In this document: positions 34,705 to 43,685 of the stretch, piece after piece | Layout of the letters: the number at the start of each line of letters is the position of its first letter | Numbering within the stretch: position 1 is the first letter of the stretch | Assembly: GCA_963844565.1 (NCBI GenBank) | Contig: CAWJON010000002.1 | Coordinates: 372,001-436,000 of the forward strand | Direction of reading: 5' to 3' | Length of the DNA: 64,000 bases | DNA from: JAFEDN01 sp963844565 | GTDB taxonomy: Bacteria; Pseudomonadota; Gammaproteobacteria; Coxiellales; Coxiellaceae | Notes under the pieces: model-generated | Seen by the model: the letters and a program-made list of their open reading frames with translations, nothing else | Database searches by the model: none | Told to the model about the DNA's origin: nothing | Made by a program: the position numbers and the translations under genes

Positions 34705-36192
34705 ATGAATAAAAAGACAATTTTAACGCAAAGTAACGGTTCACCCGTCGCCACCGATGACGCCAGCATTTCGGCTGGCGAAAGAGGTCCTCTTACATTT
34801 GATAATTGGCGTTTATTTGAAAAATTAGCACACTTTAATCGCGAACGGATTCCGGAACGGGTGGTGCATGCTCGGGGGACCGGCGCATACGGAAATTTTA
34901 CTTTAACTCAAGATTTATCTGCTTTTACCAGAGCTAAATTCTTGCAAGAAGTTGGCAAAAAAGTTGATGTGTTTGTTAGATTTTCGACCGTAGGTGGCGG
35001 ACAAGATTCGAGTGACTACGCTCGCGATCCGCGGGGTTTTGCCATTAAATTTTATACTGGCGAGGGTAATTTTGATATCGTTGGCAATAACACGCCAGTG
35101 TTTTTTCTACGCGACCCGATTAAATTTCCAGATTTTGTGCATTCGCAAAAGAAAAATCCGCAAACCAATCTTCCTAATCCCGCCGCCATGTATGAATTCT
35201 GGGCCAATCACCCACAATCATTGCACCAATTAACTATTTTGATGTCGGAGCGTGGTATTCCCTATTCTTATCGACACATGGATGGTTTTAGTTCACACAC
35301 GTTTAGTTTTTGGAATCAGCAAGATGAGCGTTTTTGGATTAAATGGCATTTTAAAACCGAGCAGGGCATCCGCTGTTTAACAAATAAAGAAGCAGCTTTA
35401 TTGCCGAGTTATGGCGCACAACAGGATTTGATTGCGGCAATTGAATATGGAAATTTTCCTCGTTGGTCGGTTCACTTACAAATAGCGACCACGGCGCAGC
35501 TCAAAGCGTTGCCTTTTAATCCTTTTGATTTAACCAAAGTGTGGCCGCACCAGATTATTCCTCTACAACGGGTTGGGGTTCTAGAATTAAATAGTAATGT
35601 TGATAATTATTTTGCTGAAGTAGAGCAGGCGGCATTTAGTCCCAGCAATTTAATTCCTGGTATTGGCGCTTCACCGGATAAAATGTTGCAAGCTCGTTTG
35701 CTTGCATACCCTGATGCGCATCGCTATCGGGTTGGCGTGAATGTCAACCAATTGCCTGTTAATGCGCCACGTTGCCCGGTTAATCATTATCAACGTGATG
35801 GCGCCATGGCAGGCGCTTGCCCTGTGTTTGCTCATAATCAACGTGGTTCAGTTAACTTTTATCCCAATGATCAAGTGGCTGGTGGAGCCCCTCAACCTGA
35901 CCCAAGTGTTGCCGAACCGCCGTTACCTCTGGCAGAAGAGAGTCTGGTAGATGCTTATCAAACTCGCGATGAAGATAATTTTTCCCAAGCTGGAGATTTA
36001 TTCCGTTTGATGTCTGCAATCCAACAACAACAGCTAGCGAAAAATATTGCCGAAGGTTTATGTCACGCCACTCCATCCATACAAGCACGAATGCTGCAGC
36101 AATTTATTAGTGCAGACAGTCACTACGGTGCGCTGGTGCAAAATGCGCTCAAATCATTAGGTTTCCGTGTTTATCGACAGTTACTAAAGTAG
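34705..36192 (+). CDS. katA: Monofunctional haem catalase
   Basis: 495 residues, small-subunit catalase. Distal His55 in ERVVHARGTGAYG, Asn in DIVGNNTPVFF (about 128), and the proximal haem ligand Tyr335 in RLLAYPDAHRYRVG are all present. RDPIKFPDFVHSQKKNP and the C-terminal helical segment (LFRLMSAIQQQQLAKNIAEGL) complete the fold. It decomposes hydrogen peroxide in the cytoplasm. Strong ribosome site. Divergent from oxyR and preceded by an OxyR site, so peroxide-inducible. The gene name is by family only. Confidence 0.95.
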   Translation: MNKKTILTQSNGSPVATDDASISAGERGPLTFDNWRLFEKLAHFNRERIPERVVHARGTGAYGNFTLTQDLSAFTRAKFLQEVGKKVDVFVRFSTVGGGQDSSDYARDPRGFAIKFYTGEGNFDIVGNNTPVFFLRDPIKFPDFVHSQKKNPQTNLPNPAAMYEFWANHPQSLHQLTILMSERGIPYSYRHMDGFSSHTFSFWNQQDERFWIKWHFKTEQGIRCLTNKEAALLPSYGAQQDLIAAIEYGNFPRWSVHLQIATTAQLKALPFNPFDLTKVWPHQIIPLQRVGVLELNSNVDNYFAEVEQAAFSPSNLIPGIGASPDKMLQARLLAYPDAHRYRVGVNVNQLPVNAPRCPVNHYQRDGAMAGACPVFAHNQRGSVNFYPNDQVAGGAPQPDPSVAEPPLPLAEESLVDAYQTRDEDNFSQAGDLFRLMSAIQQQQLAKNIAEGLCHATPSIQARMLQQFISADSHYGALVQNALKSLGFRVYRQLLK

Positions 36193-36198
36193 CGTAGA

Positions 36199-38808
36199 TT
36201 AGGAAGATAGTAGAGATGGCGAAGTAGGTAGTTGTGGAGAATTATTAGTTTCTAACAAATCGATTAAGTCATTTAGTCCTATGTCCTTACTAATCTCAGG
36301 TGGGTGCCTCATTTGTGAACAAACTAATAGATTAATATTTTTTAACAAATCCTCCTTAAAAATGGTATCAGTAGTTTTTGATTCTAGAAATCTATTAATT
36401 TCTATTAAAACCGCTAATGAACCTCGATGAGCTATTTTATCTAATTCTTTAATAAAAAGTTGGATTACTTTCTCATATCGATTAAACAATGAAGAGAAAT
36501 AACAATTTTTTTTGAGGTTTCTCTTAAACTGGATGAGTGTTACAGATACCAGATTAATCCAATGGTCTGCAGTAATGGCTTCCAATCGGTGTGTATCGCC
36601 CGTTTTGGTAGCAATGGTTTTAGTCCCCACTTTTTTCGTTTCACCGCTTTTAACTATTTCGCTATATTTTTCTTTTAATTCACTGATTGTTTTTTTATTT
36701 GTGGTGACCGTGGGAGTTTTAAAAAATCCCATGGCAGTATAAGAAACTTGTAAGGTTTGCGCACTTGAAATTATTTTAGTTGATAATGAGCTATCATCAG
36801 GTGATTTTTTTGAATCATCTTGTAATTGATTAAAATTAATCACTTCTTTTTTAAAATTAAATCTATTATTTAACAATAAATACAATTCTCTATTTTTTTC
36901 ATAGTTTTCTTCATTTCTTAGTTTGGAAGAATATGTTTCGTAAAATGAATTAACTAAGTTTAAAGCTTTTTCTTTATCAGGATAATTTTCTATAATATAC
37001 TTTAAACCTTTAAAATCCATATTAAATCCATTGATAAATGGATTGTCTTGGTTTGATTTTAAAATTGAGTCGGCCACCATTTTATCGAAAATTACACCAT
37101 TATTTTCAGAATTCATGTCAAAAGGAATGTTATCGTAGCTTAAAAAAATCGTATTATTCTTATTAATATCTTCTGGATTAGTTAGTTTGTTAAATTTTAT
37201 TTTTGATAAGAATATATCCGAATTATCAGTAATAAAATTTAATATATGAGAAAAATTCATGTGCTGATTGTTAGTATTTTTAAAATATTGCAAAAGCATC
37301 ATGGACACTATTTGAATTTTCTTTGGATAATCTTTAATTAGTGGATAATAGTGCTTAATTTCTCGATAGAATGACCGCATGGGATTATCCATTGGCAATA
37401 AATCAAAATCTATTTTTATTTTTTGCCATTTTTCTGGGCTATCCAGAAAGTTGAGCAATAGAATAACTCCTATAGGAGTGATATTTCGATTTGTATCTGT
37501 TAATGTTTCTTTTGTTTCTTGTGAATTATCTTTTTTTGGTAAAATATAATTTTTAACACCTTTATGCATTAAGGTGTAAATAAAAAGAGCAGTAATCTTC
37601 TCTGCACTACAGTTATTGTTTACCCAGTTTGACGAATAAATTTCCTTAAAAAAATGAAAAATATATAAATATTCAGCATCAATTAAATCCCAAATTTCCT
37701 TAGACCAAATTTCTCCTGTTTTCTTGTTTTTTAAATCTTCTCCAACTGCTTCGCGTATAGCGTCCACTAAATTTAAAAATCCTTGACGAATCTCTTCGCC
37801 GAGGAGAGACATTACTATTGAATGATAAAAATCATGATCAGTAGCAACAGAAGGAGGCACCTCGGTAAATTGATGGATTTTATTTTCTGTGTTATTTTCC
37901 TGACAATTTATTTCTGAGTACCTTTCATGATCTCGAACTCCAGTTTCAATATCGCTTAGTGTTTTCTTACCAATTACGGCTACATTCTTAACATGATTTC
38001 TGCGACCAAAAACTATATCGCCATAAGCTTCCCGAAAACCTGCAGAAGAGTGAATTATTTTAGTAGATGAAGTTTGAATTAACGGGATCACATTGAGTTG
38101 AACCATCCCATTTCCTAAAACTGAAGTTCTTTTGTATTCTCGATTTGTTTCATTTTTCTCATACATGGATCCATCAGATAGATAAAAAAATCTTTCGGAT
38201 AGAGGTAATTCCAATATTTTCTTTCTTATTTCTTCTTTTTGTTGGGGAGTTAATTTTTCTGGGAAACGACGACTAATTCCAGGAAGGAGAATCTGTTCTG
38301 CTTCCTGGGTAAATTGCAAATTTTTATCTAAGATAGGGTAGATTTCTATATTTTCCTTTTCCTTAATTACTTGATTTCTTTCGAGGATAGTCTTGTTTTG
38401 TTGCGCCGTTATTTCGCCTGCCTCAAATAGAGAGACTGTTAAATATTCAATATCTTTATCTTCAAATATTTTGGCATCCCACTGACCTTGAGCAAGAGCA
38501 TCACGCAGGACCTGTTTTTTCTGACTATCCCGGATTTTTTTGACTTTTTGACCATTAACAAATTTAGTATAATCACGGGTGTGATAGGGGCTGGGTTTAA
38601 TTTCTACCAGTGCACCACTAGATGTTTTCCGTCTCCATAATCTTTGAGCCTTTTTAACGCGATTTTCAAAAAATATAGGACGAGATTGAGTCTCCAGTTC
38701 TTTTTCTAATTGCTTCTTTTGTTCTGGTTCTAATTTAGGAATAGGAATGGATTGAGGAAGAGATTTTTCTTCTTTTTCGGATAATAATCTTTCACCTTCT
38801 CTCGACAT
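36199..38808 (-). CDS. Large orphan protein, possible effector
   Basis: 869 residues, not recognised. A highly charged N-terminus (Lys/Glu-rich, about residues 1-70), then a mixed region with SSAGFREAYGDIVFGRRNH and ATDHDFYHSIVMSLLG (a D-x-H-D-x-x-x-H pattern that could bind metal), a long helical middle (IWDLIDAEYLYIFHFFKEIY), and a Ser/Thr-ending tail (LPTSPSLLSS). No signal peptide or membrane helix. Base composition is more AT-rich than the catalase next door, which suits transferred or fast-evolving genes. It converges on the catalase gene with 6 bp between stop codons. An effector role is inference from size, lack of homology and tail composition. Confidence 0.7.
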   Translation of the reverse strand: MSREGERLLSEKEEKSLPQSIPIPKLEPEQKKQLEKELETQSRPIFFENRVKKAQRLWRRKTSSGALVEIKPSPYHTRDYTKFVNGQKVKKIRDSQKKQVLRDALAQGQWDAKIFEDKDIEYLTVSLFEAGEITAQQNKTILERNQVIKEKENIEIYPILDKNLQFTQEAEQILLPGISRRFPEKLTPQQKEEIRKKILELPLSERFFYLSDGSMYEKNETNREYKRTSVLGNGMVQLNVIPLIQTSSTKIIHSSAGFREAYGDIVFGRRNHVKNVAVIGKKTLSDIETGVRDHERYSEINCQENNTENKIHQFTEVPPSVATDHDFYHSIVMSLLGEEIRQGFLNLVDAIREAVGEDLKNKKTGEIWSKEIWDLIDAEYLYIFHFFKEIYSSNWVNNNCSAEKITALFIYTLMHKGVKNYILPKKDNSQETKETLTDTNRNITPIGVILLLNFLDSPEKWQKIKIDFDLLPMDNPMRSFYREIKHYYPLIKDYPKKIQIVSMMLLQYFKNTNNQHMNFSHILNFITDNSDIFLSKIKFNKLTNPEDINKNNTIFLSYDNIPFDMNSENNGVIFDKMVADSILKSNQDNPFINGFNMDFKGLKYIIENYPDKEKALNLVNSFYETYSSKLRNEENYEKNRELYLLLNNRFNFKKEVINFNQLQDDSKKSPDDSSLSTKIISSAQTLQVSYTAMGFFKTPTVTTNKKTISELKEKYSEIVKSGETKKVGTKTIATKTGDTHRLEAITADHWINLVSVTLIQFKRNLKKNCYFSSLFNRYEKVIQLFIKELDKIAHRGSLAVLIEINRFLESKTTDTIFKEDLLKNINLLVCSQMRHPPEISKDIGLNDLIDLLETNNSPQLPTSPSLLSS

Positions 38809-39039
38809 TTTTCTTACAATTTATCTGATATTTAGACTTTTATAAGCAAAATTATAAGCTCAAGACATTAAGAAAAAATTAAAATTTTGATGAAGTGTTT
38901 GAGAGCTGGTTCCCGAGGACGGGACGGCGAGATAAACATGTACATTTTGTACATTTAAGGCAAAGGTTGGGTATTGAGAGGAAATAGCCACCAGCTTATC
39001 GGTGTAGAAAAGGACAAAAAAATTTGTTATCTTGACTGG

Positions 39040-39402
39040 ATGAATGAATCGTCCATCTATACTGAAAAACTATTTTCTTATGGCACGCTGCAATATGAAA
39101 GTGTGCAGTTGGCCACTTTTGGCCGAAAATTGCAGGGTAGCGCTGACTTTCTACCTGGATTTAGAATGACGATGATTGACATCACGGATTCTGACGTTAT
39201 TGCTAAAAGTGGTCAGGACAAACATCTCATGGCTGTTTACGGCAATAAGACTGATCAGCTCGGCGGTGTCGTTTTTGAGGTCAGTGCAGCCGAATTAACT
39301 CAGGCTGATTTATATGAAGTAGATGATTACCAGCGTATTCTGGTACAACTCGCTTCAGGTGTCCGAGCTTGGGTATATGTCCAGAAATCAACGCCAAAAT
39401 AG
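39040..39402 (+). CDS. Gamma-glutamylcyclotransferase-like (AIG2-like) protein
   Basis: 120 residues from the ATG at 39040; a TTG at 38974 in the same frame would add an untypical extension. The fold's signature LFSYGTLQ lies near the start, GGVVFEVSAAELTQADLYEVDDYQRI (split here over about residues 75-100) contains the candidate catalytic Glu (YEVDDY), and the final AWVYVQK strand closes the barrel. Members of the GGCT/AIG2 superfamily cleave gamma-glutamyl amines or peptides; specificity cannot be told. The start region has no strong ribosome site. Confidence 0.75.
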   Translation: MNESSIYTEKLFSYGTLQYESVQLATFGRKLQGSADFLPGFRMTMIDITDSDVIAKSGQDKHLMAVYGNKTDQLGGVVFEVSAAELTQADLYEVDDYQRILVQLASGVRAWVYVQKSTPK

Positions 39403-39441
39403 TTGATTGTATGTAATGAATTTTATTTTTTGGTAAAGAAT

Positions 39442-40377
39442 TTATACAAAAATTTCATCCAAAACTTTAGCATCCAAAATTCTTTCGCTCAATAAAAGTA
39501 AAGTTTCTGCATCGGCTTGTTGAATCTTTTCCACATAGGTCTCAGGCAGCTGGGGGAAACGGCGTTTTAATAACCTGAGCAGTACTGCAGCTTCGCCTTG
39601 AGCTAACCCTTGTTGAATTCCTTTTTCTCGTCCCCTTTCTATACATGCTTGTTCAAAGGTCATGATTTCTTCTCCCAATTTTGTATTAAGATAAAATTGC
39701 ATTTCTTTTTCTAAAACATCAACATCTTTAGTTTCAATGCCATCCAGCGTATATTTTAACACGCTCTTGGTCAAAGCATACCCGGATAAATAATTTTGTT
39801 CAACTTCTTGAATCCAGGGTAAAAGAATTTTTAACAGTTGCCTAAAATCCAAGTGCTGTCGATGTTTCAAGGTGAACTCAACCAGCCCCCATAATTTCCT
39901 CTCTCGTATGGTTTGATCTGGAATTTTTTTGACCTCTAATAGCTGAAAAGGTTTTATCATCCACTCTCTGGCCAATGCTTCATTGTTTCCAAAAAACGAA
40001 AATATATCTAAAGGTGCGCTCCATAATTTTTTCCTGTATAAAAAACGATAGTATAGACCAGTGGTAGCGGTAAATTTGGAAATTGTTTTAAATGTCCTAA
40101 TATGAGTTGGGTTCGGTAACTCCATAATCGTAAAGCAATGCGATGATCCACGGTGCTGAGGTGCTCACACATTAAAAATAGATAGTTGTTTTGTTCTTTT
40201 AGTTTAACTTTATAGACAATATCGGCTTCACTATTTTTAAAACATTCATCGATAAAAGTGGGATTAGCTAATTCTAAAGTTAGGTAAGTAGGCGATAAAA
40301 AATTCTTTGGCAACTTCGTGGTCACTCAAAGCAAGTTTAAATATTTTGTCGTGGGGCTGGTGAATGAGAGTAGACAT
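39442..40377 (-). pseudogene. Rpn-family nuclease gene with two frameshifts
   Basis: The gene reads in three pieces. Piece 1, from the ATG at 40377: MSTLIHQPHDKIFKLALSDH and on. Piece 2 in another frame: TLELANPTFIDECFKNSEADIVYKVKLKE, then NYLFLMCEHLSTVDHRIALRLW (the PD-(D/E)xK core of Rpn, formerly transposase_31). Piece 3: KKLWSAPLDIFSFFG to the end, with the C-terminal MTFEQACIERGREKG segment typical of the family. The second shift falls in a run of six A on the minus strand (near 40026-40031); a seventh A restores the frame. Rpn proteins are recombination-promoting nucleases. The first shift, near 40280, may include a small deletion. Confidence 0.85.
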
Positions 40378-40536
40378 GTAGAAAGAATAAGGTGCATGAA
40401 CAGGAAAAAAAATACCAGAGTTTTATAGGTATTAATAAATGTCGTGGACAAGATCTTCGACTATGTCATCACACGATCCAGAACAATTATTCTTTGATAT
40501 TAATATCCTACAAACTGCGGGCGTAAGCCCGTAACT

Positions 40537-40604
40537 TTACGCAATGGGGTTTCAAAAGGGGAGAATGCGAATTCTCCCCTTTTGTCGCCCGAGCGAACTT
40601 AGTT
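40537..40604 (+). repeat. Dispersed hairpin repeat, copy 3
   Basis: Contains AAAAGGGGAGAAT, GCGA, ATTCTCCCCTTTT (40556-40582), preceded by CAATGGGG and followed by a second palindrome AGCGAACTTAGTTCGCT. Same core as the copies at 18903 and 29174, on the opposite strand. Confidence 0.65.
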
Positions 40605-40628
40605 CGCTTGGAGCGAAATCAAACAGAG

Positions 40629-40660
40629 AAAATACCCCGTGCGTCAGCGCGGGGTATTTT
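40629..40660. terminator. Bidirectional-looking intrinsic terminator
   Basis: AAAATACCCCG (40629-40639) pairs with CGGGGTATTTT (40650-40660), extended by inner G-C pairs: a strong GC stem flanked by A and T runs. It lies 7 bp after the methyltransferase stop on the minus strand. A degenerate relative lies at about 53919-53943 after another minus-strand gene. Confidence 0.7.
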
Positions 40661-40666
40661 ATTTTA

Positions 40667-41380
40667 CTATGTTATTTTGGCCATCTTCACAGCCCGTACG
40701 AACAAAAACCAAGGGCGTGTGGTAATCAGTTTATACATTTCTGGATCTTGTTTTAGACCTTCTTGAGGTTGAGGTTCGATCATTCTTTCAATTAGAAAAC
40801 CAGCTTGATATAAAGACTCTGTCAGATCATGAAAGGTATGATGATAATATTTTACCGTTACATTTAAAGTGGGCCAGAAGTCTTCGATGATTTGAGATTT
40901 GAAATAATTATCAAGCTTGAAGAGATGGTAGGTTTCATGTGGCTGATGGGTGGAGAAGATAAAAAGGCCATTTTTCTTCAATACACGTGCTAATTCTTTC
41001 ATCAATGCGTTCCAATCCTGCACATAATGAATCACAAGAGGGGCAAGAATTATATCGAACGTTTCGGAATCTAGAAAATCAAGCGGGTTTTCCAGATTGG
41101 CTTGAATAATTCGTCCTTGACCGTGCAGACGTTTTTGGGTTAGTTCAACCATACGTGCACTAGCATCAATGGCAGTTACGTTAGCCTCGGCCTTCAGTAA
41201 TTGTTCAGCGTACCAGCCTGAGCCGCACCCAATATCTAAGATGTGTAAACCGTTGAGTTGCTTTGGCAACAAGGACCAAGTACTGGGGCGTTCGTAGTAC
41301 ACATGAATGGGCTTAGTATCTACCTGTGATGCATACGCATCAGCCATATCATCGTAATTATCAATAGGGTCATGATTCAT
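40667..41380 (-). CDS. Class I SAM-dependent methyltransferase
   Basis: 237 residues. Motif I LHILDIGCGSGWYAEQLL (about residues 45-62), motif II AIDASARMVELTQKRL, and motif IV FDIILAPLVIHYV, with the post-I acidic residue in place. UbiE/COQ5-like class; the substrate (small molecule, quinone precursor or other) is unknown. Start ATG at 41380 with no clear ribosome site. A strong terminator follows. Confidence 0.88.
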   Translation of the reverse strand: MNHDPIDNYDDMADAYASQVDTKPIHVYYERPSTWSLLPKQLNGLHILDIGCGSGWYAEQLLKAEANVTAIDASARMVELTQKRLHGQGRIIQANLENPLDFLDSETFDIILAPLVIHYVQDWNALMKELARVLKKNGLFIFSTHQPHETYHLFKLDNYFKSQIIEDFWPTLNVTVKYYHHTFHDLTESLYQAGFLIERMIEPQPQEGLKQDPEMYKLITTRPWFLFVRAVKMAKIT

Positions 41381-41412
41381 TTTGAGATAATATCATAAGA
41401 CTAAATCAGTAT

Positions 41413-42306
41413 CTAAATTCGAATCTGGCTGCGCAACCAGGTATGGGCGGGATCTGAAGTGAGAGATTTGGGCCATGCCATGAGAATATCTAACGGTTCA
41501 ACCGTGAAAGGTAATTCCTGCATAACCAGGCCAAAAGGTTCCACCAATTCAATAGCCAGATGCTTCATCGAGGCCATCAGGTAATCGGTATGGTGAGTTA
41601 AATGAAATGCGGCGACTAAGTGCGGAGTCGCTATCGCCACGTCTCTTTTTACGCCCAATTGGTGAAGAGCTTTGTCAATTCTGCCCAACACCGGCATGGA
41701 ATGTAAATTGATAGCGATATGTTTGGCTTGTAAAAAACGTTTTAAAGTTAAACGTTTTTGCATCAAGGGATGATTTTTGCGCGCAACGCAAACTGCGGAT
41801 TCGGAAAGTAAATGTTGTGTTTGCAAAGGCGTATTTTCTTCAAATAACACGCCAATGGCTAAATCTAAACGTTCTTTTTCAAAAACTTCATGATGGTCCA
41901 ATAAATTGAGATTAATAATTTTTAAAGCAATATTCGGCGCAGTTTTGGCCAGCGTTGCCAATAATTGCGGCAATACTAAAAATTCCGTGTAATCAGTCAT
42001 GCCGATACGAAAGGTTCGTACGGCAGTGGCGGGATTAAATTGTTGCGGCTCATGAATAACTTTTTTAATTTCACCCAGGATTTGCCGGACCCAAGGTTGT
42101 AACTCTAAAGCGCGAGCGGTGGGGATCATTTCTTGGCGATCACGCACTAAAATATCGTCTCTAAGCAGCAATCGTAATTGGCTAAGCGCTATACTCATGG
42201 CCGATTGGCTGATATGAACTTTCTGGGCTGCGCGCGTCACTTGTCGTTCAGTTAGCAGTGCATCTAGCGCCACCAATAAATTGAGATTGATTTTTTCTAA
42301 ATTCAT
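41413..42306 (-). CDS. LysR-type regulator (NodD/LeuO-like branch)
   Basis: 297 residues from the ATG at 42306 (an ATG six codons upstream is also possible). N-terminal LNLLVALDALLTERQVTRAA, HISQSAMSIALSQLRLLLRD gives the winged helix of the NodD/LeuO/SyrM branch. The effector domain follows (TFRIGMTDYTEFLVLPQLLA; ERLDLAIGVLFE). It lies divergently from the Bcr/CflA transporter gene with less than 70 bp between starts, so it most likely controls that transporter. Intact. Confidence 0.9.
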   Translation of the reverse strand: MNLEKINLNLLVALDALLTERQVTRAAQKVHISQSAMSIALSQLRLLLRDDILVRDRQEMIPTARALELQPWVRQILGEIKKVIHEPQQFNPATAVRTFRIGMTDYTEFLVLPQLLATLAKTAPNIALKIINLNLLDHHEVFEKERLDLAIGVLFEENTPLQTQHLLSESAVCVARKNHPLMQKRLTLKRFLQAKHIAINLHSMPVLGRIDKALHQLGVKRDVAIATPHLVAAFHLTHHTDYLMASMKHLAIELVEPFGLVMQELPFTVEPLDILMAWPKSLTSDPAHTWLRSQIRI

Positions 42307-42373
42307 TTTTCTAATAGTCTTCATTAGAATTATTAATTATACTAATTTAGCTTGGAATGCTAAAATTTTCAAT

Positions 42374-43603
42374 ATGAAACTACCTATTATTAACAATAAA
42401 ATTTGGCTTGGCATATTGATGGCTTTAATCACCTCGCTAGCATTAATGGCGACTGATATTTATGCCCCGGCGATGCCAGCGGTTACGAAAGCTATGCTGA
42501 CTTCGCCACATATGGTGCAACTGACGGTGACGATGTTCTTAATTGCCGCTGGATTATCACAACTTATTTATGGTCCCATCTCTGATCATCATGGCCGCCG
42601 TCCCGTGCTTATTTTTGGGCTGGGTATTTATTTATTGGGATCGGCTATGTGCACCTTCGCTCATAATTTGCCGTGGTTACTGGCCGGCCGTTTTGTTCAA
42701 GGTATTGGCACTGGTGCGGTTATGGCTTTAAACCGTGTCATTATCAAGGACGCTTTTTCCGGCATCCAATTAGTCAAAGCCCTGTCATATATAGGTGCAT
42801 TCATTGCTTTAGCTCCGGCGATTGCGCCTGCTTTTGGTGGGTTTATTGAAACCCACTGGGGTTGGCGTTGGATTTTTGGGTTTTTATTGGTCTATTGCTT
42901 GGGTTTGTCTTTATTAGCTTGGTTAACGCTACCAGAAACGTATATCAATCGTTCTCATAAACCTTTTTTATTCAAACAAGTGATGATTAATTATGGTGTG
43001 ATTAGCAAAAACCGGCAGTTTTGGGCGAATGTTTGTTGTTCAGGGTTGGCTTTTGCCGCCATGATCACTTGCGCAACCATTAATCCTTTTCTTTTGGAAA
43101 ATGGCTTAGGAAAGACCGCTGCCGCATATGGTTTTTGGGCGATGATCAGTGCAGTTGGGTTCTTTATCGGCATGCTGAGCAATACACGTATTGTCGAGCG
43201 TTTGGGTTCAGAGCGCACGCTCAGATTAGGCAATTCTATTATTCTTATTATGGGCTTGGTTTTTATCGTTAGTGGTTATTTAAAAATAATGAGTGTGAGT
43301 ATGATTATACTCCCCACGGTCGGCATTGAATTTGGTATCGCTTTAGTTTTCCCGAATGCATTTGTTGGTGCTATTACGCCATTCCCTGCGATGCTTGGCG
43401 CCGCTGGAGCGCTTTACGGTTGTCTGCAAATCGCTATTACTTTCGCAAGCAGTGTGGTGGTGGCAATACTGGACGAAAAAACCCAACTGCCTATGGGAGT
43501 ATTATTATTAGTCGTCGCCATTTTAGGATTAAGTATTTATGGACTATTAAAACAACCCCACTGGGAAACGTTAAGTAAACCGAAAATACTAGACAAGTTG
43601 TAA
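42374..43603 (+). CDS. Bcr/CflA-type MFS drug exporter
   Basis: 409 residues from the ATG at 42374; an upstream in-frame start at 42281 would overlap the LysR gene and add 31 unlike residues. Twelve predicted membrane segments. Family motifs: ATDIYAPAMPAV at the first loop, LIYGPISDHHGRRPVLIFG (motif A), GRFVQGIGTGAVMALNRVIIKD (motif C region). The Bcr/CflA group of the DHA1 family expels drugs such as bicyclomycin by proton antiport. Preceded by a divergent LysR gene. Confidence 0.9.
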   Translation: MKLPIINNKIWLGILMALITSLALMATDIYAPAMPAVTKAMLTSPHMVQLTVTMFLIAAGLSQLIYGPISDHHGRRPVLIFGLGIYLLGSAMCTFAHNLPWLLAGRFVQGIGTGAVMALNRVIIKDAFSGIQLVKALSYIGAFIALAPAIAPAFGGFIETHWGWRWIFGFLLVYCLGLSLLAWLTLPETYINRSHKPFLFKQVMINYGVISKNRQFWANVCCSGLAFAAMITCATINPFLLENGLGKTAAAYGFWAMISAVGFFIGMLSNTRIVERLGSERTLRLGNSIILIMGLVFIVSGYLKIMSVSMIILPTVGIEFGIALVFPNAFVGAITPFPAMLGAAGALYGCLQIAITFASSVVVAILDEKTQLPMGVLLLVVAILGLSIYGLLKQPHWETLSKPKILDKL

Positions 43604-43685
43604 TTGTTCATAATAGTAAAGTAAATTTTTACTGATTCCCTGGTTATTGTTAGTTTTTACTTCTATCCTTATCGACTATCCTTTC

